This document shows positions 20,278-28,804 of a stretch of 34,145 bases of DNA, in pieces. Each line of letters begins with the position of its first letter. Positions within the stretch are counted from its first letter, which is position 1. The stretch comes from Jimgerdemannia flammicorona (Eukaryota; Mucoromycota; Endogonomycetes; Endogonales; Endogonaceae). Under the pieces are notes generated by a model that saw only the letters and a program-made list of their open reading frames with translations, had not been told where the DNA came from and searched no databases. Location: contig RBNI01000300.1 of assembly GCA_003990745.1 (NCBI GenBank), forward strand, positions 1 to 34,145, in the 5' to 3' direction. The position numbers and the translations under genes were made by a program.

Positions 20278-20519
20278 TTTTTTTGTGGTAAGTCTTTGAG
20301 CTATTTTGAGATTGGTAGTTCTTGTTGGTTGCTGCTACTGCAGTTCCTTGATCCTTCTTTTATATTCTTCAGGATGCTTATACTGTGGTCATAATGACTC
20401 ACAGTTGGTCATCATTACTCATCTCATATGCTGTATGATCTTCTTGTGCTCCGATCTGGTGGCTTGTAAGGAAAGGCTGTCTCCTGTACTGATGTCATTA
20501 TTCTGGGGTCACTGTTACA

Positions 20520-20832
20520 TCTTCCTTCTGAATAAAGATCTTCCTGAGCATCCTTATTTATTGGTCCAGTCCTGAAAAATTTGCTGATCCCATAATCTCT
20601 GGCAAGGGGTCGAAAAGTGGTGTTTATAGGCTGGCGTCTTCTCTTTGTATTTTGGTGTAATAGTGAAGGGTTGCTCTCTTCATATAGAGCAAGGGCCTGA
20701 TTCTGATCTTGACCAATCAGTTGACAGTTTGAACTTCTCTGACTTCAAAAGCCTCATGGATGAGTAGTTGCCAGTACCATATCCCTTAGAGAATGGTCCA
20801 GACAGATAGCCTGCTGGTCATGAGACATACTG
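20520..20832 (-). other. Polypurine tract and 3' non-coding stretch of B
   Basis: A purine tract on the minus strand (20520-20530, AGAAGGAAGA type) abuts the 3' LTR. The rest aligns with 7769-8071 of A and shows no conserved frame. Confidence 0.6.
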
Positions 20833-22110
20833 TTATGATTCGCGGACTAGAACCTCGCAAGTGGTCACCATGTTTTGCTTTTTTTGTATAGGTTCATGGT
20901 ACTTCTTGAGTCTGTTCCTGTGTACTGTAGTAGGCAGTATAGTCTCTGAGATTTTTCTAAGCCAGAAGGTGGTTCTCTTGATATCTTGCACATAGAAGGG
21001 TCCTTCCCATTTGGGCTCCAGTTTTCGCAACCATGAGGCTTCTACCATATTTCGATACAGTAGAACCTTTTCTCCAATTTGGATGGGTTCTAGGGCCTTG
21101 TGATTCTTTTCCGCATTCTTCTTTGTCAGTGCTTGTAACTTGGTGATGTAATCTTCAGCCTTCTTCCTGATTTAGTATAGTCTCCAGATTTCTGCATCAA
21201 CCCATCTCCAAGTTAGGTCTAGATTTGTGGCTGAGGTTCCATCAGAATCTTCTTCTCTGAAGAGCAGCTCTCTTGGGGTAAAATGGGTGCTCTGTGACCA
21301 TATGTCTCATAAGACAGAGAGGGCAGTTGGGAGATAGTTATCCCAATTCTCATATGTCTCTGAGATCTTCACTAGGATGTTTTTAAGGGTCTTGTTGGTT
21401 CTTTCTGTCTGTCTATTTCCTTGAGGATGGTACACGGTGGTCTTGATGTACTGGATCTTGTATTTCTGATACATTATCTCATAGAATCTATTGACAAATT
21501 CTGTTCCACAGTCTGTTGTGATTTGCTTTGGTGTCTTGTAGCAGCAGATGATTTCTCGGTATAAGAAGTCAGCTATAGAGAGGGCATTGGCTTCTTGTAA
21601 TGCTCCTGCCTCTATTCATTTAGTAAAGAGGTCTATAATAACTATAATATAGCAGTTTCCTGATAGTATTACTGGTAGTGGTCCAATGATATTCATTGCA
21701 ATGTGGTGGAAGGGGATAGGCTCAATTCTTGATGACCCAGGTGTCTGGTCTTGCTGATCTTGTTTCTGTTTTTGGCACTTGTCACACCCTTTGACAAATT
21801 GGCACAGGTCTTCTTCCATCTTGGGCCACTACATGGTTCTTCTTGCCTTGTCATATGTGTTGGTTCCTCCTAAGTGTCCTTGCTCATGTACTTCCTTCAT
21901 TACTTGATACTTCTTGTATTCGGATATTACTAGCTTTCCTCCTTTTCTGAGTGTAGTGTTGTCTAATTCAAACTGTTTCCAAGTCTGGTTGATAATGGTG
22001 ATTATCCAGAGTTCGAGGTGGTTGGGCATCTTCTGCTGCCCAAGGTAGCTAATTAATCCATAGTATAGCTCCTTATTCATGTTGAATAATCTTGATGGGA
22101 GTGTTTCAGG
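20833..22110 (-). pseudogene. Integrase, element B
   Basis: HHCC finger: HEQGHLGG, then CDKCQKQK. The DDE core is damaged at the first Asp (MNIIGPLP where A has MDIIGPLP); the second Asp (TTDCGTEF) and the Glu (QTERTNK) are kept. The C-terminal module at 21048-20833 is clean: KWEGPFYVQDI, TVHRNRLKKYHEP, the GPF/Y signature of gypsy integrases, ending VRES-stop. No chromodomain follows. Stops interrupt at about 21835 (TAG at a Trp codon), 21615 and 21308. The frame is +1 relative to RNase H, as in A. Confidence 0.9.
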
Positions 22111-23520
22111 GTATCCTCAAGAGTGCATCAGTATTGGTGTTGGTCTTTTCTGGGTGGTGCTTGACAGTACAGTCATACTCTTACAGCCTATAGATCTATC
22201 TGGCATATATTCCTTTAGGGTTCAGAGTGTGGAATAGCCAGGCAAGAGCAGAATAGTCTGTTTGAATGGTGAAGTGTTTCCCAGCTAGGTAGTAGTGAAA
22301 CTTGTCTACTGCCCAGACTACTGCTAAGTATTCAAGCTTGTATGACTCGTAGTTCTGTTCTACTCCATGGGTACCTCGGCTTGCATAGGAGATGACATAT
22401 TCATGTCCATCTTTCTTCTGAGCTAGGACTGCTCCAAGTCCTATAGCACTCGCATCTGTCTGTAGGATGAATTCTAGGTTCCAGTCTAGTCTTCTGAGGA
22501 TGGGTGCTTGGGTCAACCTGGTCTTAAGTTCATTGAAGATTTCTTGGTGCTCCTTGGTCCATTCAAATTTGGTCTCTGTTTTCAGTAGCTCATAGATAGG
22601 TGCTGTAATGTTGGAGTATCCTTTGATGAATCTTCTGTAGTAGCTGGCCAGTCCAAGGAAGGCATGGACTTCTGTGGTTGTTCTGGGTCTCGGGTAGGCT
22701 GCAATAGCCTCGATCTTCATGAGGTCTGTATGGATTCCAGTCTGGTTGATGAGGTGTCCTAGGTAGGCAATTTCTTGAGCTGCAAACTTGCATTTCTTGG
22801 GCTTGATGTAGAGGCCATGCTCCTTGAGCCTCTTGAGGGCTAGCTGTATGTGATTGACATATTCCTGTACAGTATTGCTGAAGATGATCACATCATCAAC
22901 ATAGACAAAGAGCCATTTTCCAATCTCATTGCTGAAGACTCTGTTCATTATTTACTGGAAACTTGCTGGGGCATTGCACATTCCAAATGGCATTTGTAGG
23001 AAGATATAGGTGGCATCAGGTGTGATGAAGGCTGATTTCTCACTAGCATCTTGAGTGAGATCAATCTGATGGAAGCTTGAGAACAGATCCAAGGTGGTGT
23101 AGTATTTGGCTTCGCTTCTAAGGGTGGTAAGGATTTCTTGAATATTCAGCAAGAGCTGTCTATCTTTCTTGGTGATGGCATTGAGCTTCCTGTAGTCAAT
23201 ACAGAGTCTTAGTGCAAACTCTCCAGGCTTGCTTCCTTTCTTCGGGGCTAGGACAATGAGTGAGACCCAGGGGCTGATAGCTTGCTTGATGATTTTGGCT
23301 TCTTCTATTTCCTTGAGTTCTGCTCACAGCCAATCTCTGTAGGTAGGTGGTATGGATCTGGCTTTCTGGTAGATGGGCTTGGTATTACTAGTGTCAACTT
23401 CATGATAGTACTTGAGTTCTTGATTGTGGATATATCTAAAGTCTATAGCAAGTACTTCTTTATTTTGGTGCAGGATCTTGAGAAGTTGTTCCTCCAGGAG
23501 GAAGTTTCCTCCAATGGTAT
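22073..23520 (-). pseudogene. pol: Reverse transcriptase and RNase H, element B
   Basis: All RT blocks are present with the intact catalytic motif FVYVDDVIIF (YVDD at 22903-22892). Other blocks: FALRLCIDYRKLN, TTLDLFSSFHQID, MPFGMCNAPASFQ, YLGHLINQTG, FLGLASYYRRFI. RNase H shows QTDASAIGLGAV, KLEYLAVVWA, TDYSALAWLF and NTDALLR. A TAA after PASFQ and a TAG after GIYAR are point stops at expected Gln/Trp codons. The frame is continuous with the dUTPase and protease of B. It runs to the CCC-TGA at the RNase H/integrase junction and closes for good at TAA 22075-22073. Confidence 0.93.
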
Positions 23521-23574
23521 ATATGTGCTTGTTCTGATCCTTATCTTTCTTGTGTTCAAGTTTGGTAATCTTGG

Positions 23575-23960
23575 TGGCAGTATAGGCTCCTCTTCCAGTA
23601 GATTCAAAGTCTTGTTCTTCTCTCTTAGTCTTGATGAGTTCGATGGCTTCTATGATCTTTGGCTTCTTGACTTCATAGATCAGTATCTAGCCAATCCTAT
23701 CATGCTTCTTGACTTTGAAGGGGGTGGTGTGGTTGTGATTTATGACTATGAGAAAGATCTCACCAGTATAATCAGAGTCAATTACTCCTCCTTCAACTGA
23801 GATTTCACTTTTGGCCAGACTGCTCCTGGTCTTGATAATTCTGGCATGGTTTTCTGGTAACTTGACTCCAATTCCAGTGCCAAGTAGAGTAGTGGTCTGT
23901 GGTTCGAGGGTAGCATCTTAAATGCTGGCAAGGTCCATTCCTATGGCTCCTTCAGTCTTA
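23575..23960 (-). pseudogene. dUTPase-like domain, element B
   Basis: The five motifs in order: I GAIGMDLAS (from about 23950), II RSSLAKS, III GVIDSDYTGE (closer to the canonical DYxGE than A), IV HDRIG followed by a stop at the usual Gln, V EQDFESTGRG (two Gly codons changed to Asp and Glu by G>A). It lies in one frame with protease upstream and RT downstream. TAA replaces Gln in motif I (ASI-stop-DAT; A has ASIQDAT). Role as in A: removal of dUTP during reverse transcription, inferred from family. Confidence 0.83.
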
Positions 23961-24838
23961 TATTCTGGGATCTTGGCTTTGGGGTGAAACTTCTTGATCT
24001 TGAGGGTGATGTTTGATTCTTGTTCCTCCTCATCATTGCTATCAGCTTGAAGCTCTGGGGGCTGGTCATCTTCTTCAGCTTTCCTTTTTGCTTCGGCAGC
24101 TTCTTGCTCATGTTTCTGTTGGTGGATTTTCCTGACTTTACTGATACAGGACTAGCAGTCATTCAGGTGTTCAGAGCAGTTCATCCTAGTACCATGGGGG
24201 CATCTTCCTTGAGGGGCATAGCTATCGATGATCTTATTGTACCACTGCTCATCTGTGAGCTTAGGTATTTTGCTCTTGTTCTTGTTCACTGAGTACATGA
24301 AGACCTCTGTGTCTTCTTCATCTCCTTCCTCCATGTCTGATAGGACTCCTTTGTGGACATTGATAGAGACTCGTACCTTTCTTCCTCTGTAGTTAATCTG
24401 TATCTTCTGGGCATTAAGGTCAATGATGGCCTTGGCCTTGTGAAGTCATTGGTTGCCAATAAGGATGTCATAGTTGGTGGTGCTTATAACAATCACATCT
24501 ACTGGGATGGTAGCTCCTCTTATCTTGATGGGGACTTCTCAGATTTTGCCAAGGAGAGTAGCTTGTATACTGTCTGCTGTGATATAGACCATCTTGGTGG
24601 ACTCTTCAATGTCCCATCCTAGGTGGTTGATTGCCTTCTTGCTCATGAGGCATCCTCCAGCACCGGTATCAATGATGGAATCAAAGATATAGTCTTCAAT
24701 CTGGTATAGGGTATAGGCTGATGTCTTGTACTGGTCTTCAGATTCTTTACCTGAGTTCTTGAATTCTTCCTGTGCATTGTGAGCTTCTATAATCTTGTAC
24801 TCTTGATTCTTGGTGGTACTTGCAAGTCCTACTCTCAA
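23961..24838 (-). pseudogene. Aspartic protease and linker, element B
   Basis: The catalytic motif IIDTGAGGCLMSKK lies in an open stretch 24838-24539, followed by HLGWDIEE as in A. Downstream, the same frame continues past a TGA (24541-24539, also in A) and a stop at a Trp position through VHKGVLSDMEEGDEEDTEVF. It then runs into a Lys/Glu-rich linker (KAKIPEYKT) leading to the dUTPase. The linker holds LTDEQWYNKI and a Cys/His-containing stretch (RCPHGTRMNCSEHLNDC), which might bind metal but is unproven. Confidence 0.8.
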
Positions 24839-26150
24839 CTGCTGTCTGAAGGCAGGGACTTCGGCTAGCTGTCCAAAGGTGGTATTGACCTTCTATTCCT
24901 TGAAGTCCTTGTAGATATCATACTGGTGGATTTTGGTTTTGTGCAGCTTCTGTTCCTTCTTGCTTTCACTTTCTCTTGAGACTGGAGTAGTGCTTTCAAT
25001 GATTTGGTGGGTAGCTTCATCTAACTCCATATCTTGATCAATCTCCTCAGGTTGGGTCTTGCTTTGAATACTGATAGCTGGGGTCTTCTTTGGTCTTCCA
25101 ACTGGCTTACTGTTGCTCTTCTTGTTATAGGGCTTGGACCGAGTTCTGGTACCTTTAGTAGCAGAGTAGAATTCGAGCTCCTCATAGTATTCTTCATCAT
25201 CAGTATCACCAATCTCCTTGATGACTACTACATTGATTTGTTCTCTGGTTCTACTAGCATTACTTGGTTGGGCTTTGTGTCTTGTTTTGGTCATACAACT
25301 CTTGCATAGTGGCCTTCTTCTCTACATCTGAAGTATATGATATTGCATTCTTCTATAGCAGCTACAAATCTCTGCACTGGTCTCCTGTTGGCGCTTCGGA
25401 CTTCTCTAATAACATCACTAAGGTGTGTAGTCATCTTGGCAAACTGCTTGATGAGTTCTTCCACTGGGTCAGCTTTGGCTGTCTTGGGGGGTAGGTGTGG
25501 TTGGTTGTCTGTTCACAACTGTAGCAGGTAAGATACTAGTTAGTTTTGATGGCTTGATCTTGATGCCAGTTATTTTCTCCATTGAGTGTTTGGCAGGGTG
25601 TCTGGCAGTCCAATATCTCTGTATAAAGACCACTTTCTGATCAAGGGTCAGTGCAGCTAGGGTAGACCAGATTGCTAGGGCAATTTCAGAGTGAACTCCT
25701 TTGAGGAAGGTTGAATCTGCTATTTGTTCCTTGAGGTGGTCATCATAGCCAGCCAAAACAATCTGGTGGCAAATTTGGGTATAGAATGAGTTGGGATCTT
25801 CACTAAGTCCCTGACAGATAGTATTGAGTTGATCCTTGAGAGCTTGCTTGATATTCAGTATAATATGTTATTCTGAGGAAGACCTTCATGTTGGCAAGTT
25901 TGGCTGTACCAGCATCAGCAATGGTGGCTGCATTGAACTTGTCTCTGGCAGGTCCTCTAAGGCTGACTGGCAGAAGGGCCAATTGAGCATCCACACCAAG
26001 GGCTCATATTGTTCAAAGTCTTCAATGAAGGTCAGGATTGACTCTTCAGTAGTATATCCATAGAATGTGGGTGGATGTATTTATATCTTGTCTTGAATTC
26101 TTGCAGGGGTGACTCTTGTAGTCAGGGTAGTTGTTGTGGGGGTTGTTCAT
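24839..26150 (-). pseudogene. gag: Gag, element B
   Basis: Readable in pieces: LLPVSLRGPARDKFNAATI (25994-25803), then after a frameshift MAGYDDHLKEQIADSTFLKG and LDQKVVFIQRYWTARHP (25756-25469), then the zinc-knuckle region and the charged C-terminal part (25294-24893). The knuckle is damaged: first Cys is Tyr (YFRCREEGHY) and a 1-nt deletion follows. Near 25490 an extra C in a C-run shifts the frame. TAG at KE-stop-KVN (about 24895) is shared with A but is CAA in C, so probably a mutated Gln codon rather than a Gag terminator. Confidence 0.83.
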
Positions 26151-26185
26151 TTTTCAGCTTGAAAGTAAGGGATTTGTCTTGAATC

Positions 26186-26203
26186 ACCAGCCAATGGGCA
26201 CCA
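26186..26203 (-). other. Primer-binding site of element B
   Basis: On the minus strand TGGTGCCCATTGGCTGGT starts 3 nt inside the 5' LTR, matching A with one difference. Confidence 0.6.
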
Positions 26204-26408
26204 AGTTGTTATGTAGTGGTCATTGAGTCCTTCAAATATGCCAGATTCTCTTCAAGGTATATCTATTAGACTAACTTAAGTTATAAGCAAGTTCTTATTG
26301 GAGTATCTTCCCAAGGTCTTATAGTCCTCAAACTTCTTATCTTTAACTGTCTTGTTATCTCTTAGATTGCTTGCAAGGAAGTATGTGTATTGCACTAAGA
26401 ATATAGAC

Positions 26409-26441
26409 TTTATTTCAGAGGAAATAAGAGGGGTATTTATA
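26409..26441 (-). promoter_or_regulatory. LTR core promoter and AATAAA, 5' LTR of B
   Basis: Reverse complements of TATAAATA (26434-26441) and AATAAA (26409-26414), positioned as in the other LTRs. Confidence 0.6.
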
Positions 26442-26552
26442 TAAAATATAATTCAATAGTTACTAAGATATAAAGCTAAATATAAATTCCAATAACTATA
26501 ACTACTAAGTTTCAGAGCTGACATTGATGGTTGTACAGGTTCAGGATGCTGG

Positions 26553-26706
26553 CATTATTTAGTATCACATCAAAATGCCAGTGCTGGAACAATTTCGCAT
26601 CACCTCAAAATACTAGTACTGGCATTATCTAGTGTTACATGAGAATACCAGTGCTGGTATTATCTAGTGTTACATGAGAATACCGGTGCTGGCATTATCT
26701 AGTGTA
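26553..26706 (-). repeat. 35-bp minisatellite in 5' LTR of B
   Basis: Same array as at 19331-19484, with unit starts at 26623, 26658 and 26693. Present in both LTRs of B, so it existed before B inserted. Confidence 0.8.
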
Positions 26707-26715
26707 ACAAAGAAC

Positions 26716-27534
26716 TTAGAGCAGAAAGTTCAGGATCATGGGGGCTTCATCATCATCATTACTGAAGGAGATGAGATCTGCGAATTCGTCATACAGGTCA
26801 TGTGTTTTGTGTACCTTGATGTCGCATGGGATGATGTCATCGCCAATGATGTCATCACATTTGGCTGTGGCGGGGAAATTGGGAACTAGGTCTGGAGCTC
26901 TCTAGTCTATGAGGTTCTCTTCCACAAAATAGGGAACAAATGTAGGGTCTTGGGGAGATCTAACCCGGATGCTTGGGCCTTGGAATACTGAGATCAATCC
27001 TTGCAGGAATTGGTCTGGGTTGTCCTGAAGGATAGGATGCCAGAAGTCTTCTACTTCTTTGCTATTGAGGGTGATAGTGGACTGGGCTTCTGTAGCCACC
27101 CTGGCCTCTAGTGCATTGATATGGTGGGATGACAGGTCTCTGAAGTCTGAGACTCTAATGTACTCCAAGTTGGGGATCGACTATGGTGCATGCCTGAAGA
27201 TCTGATGGATCTTCTTAGCTGTCCTCATTTCACATATATCCATAGAAGTGACATCTTATAGCTCTTTGGTATTGGTCTGTGGGAACTCCCGGCAGAGGAG
27301 GTTTCCTATTTCATACTCCTGCTATATTTGGAGGCATTCAGTGGCAATAGTGATCCTTGTTTCCATTTCATGGCAGTAGAGAATGAAGTGATAAGGGTCT
27401 GCAGTACCCAGGTAGACACTAGGAGTCCTTCTTGAGCAGGTCTTCATGGCTCTTCTGATGTCTTGAAACATCCTTTCTTCGACTGAGATACCTTGGTAGT
27501 TCCTTGACCTTGAGGTTTGGTGGGCAGCAGGCAT
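26716..27534 (-). pseudogene. LTR-internal ORF (unknown protein), best copy, in 5' LTR of B
   Basis: 273 codons from ATG 27534 (context AACAAAATG) to TAA 26716, with no frameshift. There are four internal point stops: TAG at three positions where another LTR copy has TGG (Trp), and TAA where A has CAA (Gln). Landmarks: MPAAHQTSRSRN, residues about 43-55 TADPYHFILYCHE, 110-130 IPNLEYIRVSDFRDLSSHH, 150-180 EVEDFWHPILQDNPDQF, FVEENLID, and an acidic end (DEFADLISFSNDDDEAP) closing in FLL. No signal peptide, membrane segment or known catalytic motif is visible. It occupies U3 and ends before the minisatellite and TATA box. An acidic, Leu-containing C-terminus would suit a protein-interaction or activation region, but that is speculation. 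Confidence 0.82.
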
Positions 27535-27740
27535 TTTGTTTGTGGTAAGTCTTTGAGCTATTTTGGGATTAGTAGTTCTTATTAGTTGCTGCTACTACAG
27601 TTCCTTGATCCTTCTTTTATATTCTTCAGGATACTTATACTGTGGTCACAATGACTCACAGTTAGTCATCATTGCTCATCTCATATGCTGTATGATCTTC
27701 TTGTGCTCTGATCTGATGGCTTGCAAGAAAAGGCTGTCTC

Positions 27741-28722
27741 CATCTTTCTCCAGTAACATTCAGGTTACACAATCTTTTGGCAACACTTTTGATACAGTTT
27801 CTGGAGACAAGCTACTAATATTATGGCAACCAATGAGCATCCTGAGGTGCATACTGGGCAGGGTGGCCCTGGAGCATTTGAATGGCAGCAAGTGGGGAGA
27901 GGCCCTGGTTTGGGGGGCAGTATGAGGGGCCTGCTGGTGGGAGGATGCAGTGGAGGAGGGGGAGGAGCTGGCTGAGGGGGGGGGAAAGTGCTGGTGAGGG
28001 CTATAAGGCAGCAACCTCACAGAGGTGCCTCTCAGGAGGGCCATAGGGGTGGAGCTGGGGGGGTAGTGGCTGAGGCAAGGACTACTGATGGGGGTGTGAT
28101 GGGCGATCTGGAAAAAAATCTAGATAGGACCACTGATGGTGAGCCAAGCAGTGGGAAGGGTATGAGGCCCAGGGACCTGGCAGATGGTGTAATGGGACTG
28201 GCGGTGGCTCTGTTACTCAAGAAGTCGATCTCAGAATTTACAGTCATAGTGTGTTTCTGGGGCTTGGCAGTGATGGCAAAAATGGTGCTGGGGCTGATTG
28301 TGAAGCAGATGAGTGGTGTGGCATCAGTTAAGTTCCTGAAGGGCCTTGAAGGGGTGGAGGTAGGATTTGAGGAGGCTGGGCCACTGGAGGAGGCTCTGAA
28401 GGCTGGGATGAGAGTGGGTGAGGTGTATGTACTGATGGTGAGATGCTTGCAGTAGGACCCGAGAGTAGTGCAGCTGCTGGTGAAAGGAGTTCCCATGGTC
28501 ACTGCTGAAGAGACAAGAAGAGAGTCGAGGAGATCATGGCAGAGTATGGGGAGATGGTCGATATTGGGTTCAGAGTGTGGGAAGGTACCTTCCTCCGGAC
28601 AGAGGATGTTGATGTCAGGATTCAGTTGGCTGGACGGGAGGCTACTGGGAAGGCATGGGACTGGCTCTCAGTGATGGTGTGGGGGGCTTTCTTGTGCAAG
28701 GTGACGAGAGTAAAGGGGAGTG
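27741..28722 (+). mobile_element. LINE L1, 5' end only, interrupted by LINE L2
   Basis: It starts with CATCTTTCTCCAGTA right at the break in the B LTR and aligns with 28723-29770 of L2. The leader before ATG is 82 nt in both copies, so both begin at the same nucleotide. It ends at GGGGAGTG where L2 begins. Either L2 inserted into L1, so the rest of L1 should lie beyond the window, or the 5' part was duplicated in tandem. Confidence 0.8.
27823..28722 (+). pseudogene. LINE L1 ORF1 fragment
   Basis: ATG 27823 opens with HPEVHTGQGGPGAFEWQQVGRG (two short blocks), matching L2. A TGA follows the Gly-rich stretch near 27973, and about 70 nt present in L2 are missing just after. The same frame then continues (27988-28455) with DLEKN, LLKKSISEF, CFWGL, MVLGLI and ASVKFLKGLEGVEVGFEEA. 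A TAG at 28453 and a frameshift near 28520 follow. The last part (28536 on) reads MAEYGEMVDIGFRVWEGT and ends at the L2 junction. It is not functional. It keeps TGG where L2 has TGA at 29714. Confidence 0.8.
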
Positions 28723-28804
28723 CATCTCTTTCCAGTACCATTCGGGTTACACAACCTTTAGAGAGCACTTACAATAACGTTTTTGGTGAAAAGAGACTAA
28801 CAAC

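Larger units (their letters stand above)
18982..20519 (-). repeat. 3' LTR of element B
   Basis: 1538 bp, minus-strand start TGTAACAG at 20519, end TGACA at 18982. It contains the LTR-internal frame, a 35-bp minisatellite absent from A, and the TATA/AATAAA pair. Confidence 0.92.
18982..27740 (-). mobile_element. Ty3/gypsy LTR retrotransposon B, near complete, inactivated
   Basis: A sister of element A on the minus strand with identical order: 5' LTR (right), primer-binding site, gag, protease, dUTPase, RT, RNase H, integrase, polypurine tract, 3' LTR (left). It has fewer stops than A, and one frame runs from the end of gag to the end of RNase H. The last 35 bp of the outer 5' LTR are missing because LINE L1 starts at 27741, so the right target duplication cannot be seen. 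The left flank ends ATTAATTGT at 18981. Confidence 0.92.
26207..27740 (-). repeat. 5' LTR of element B, outer 35 bp missing
   Basis: It aligns with 18982-20519. The inner end is TAACA (TGACA in the others). Similarity stops at GGCTGTCTCC (27740/27741), where the LINE 5' end begins; the last 35 bp of U3 present at 20485-20519 are not here. Confidence 0.92.

Noticed and set aside
23282..23800. 172-codon + strand frame
   Set aside because: Opposite to the RT/dUTPase of element B, which shows family motifs in the minus frame. No counterpart in A.
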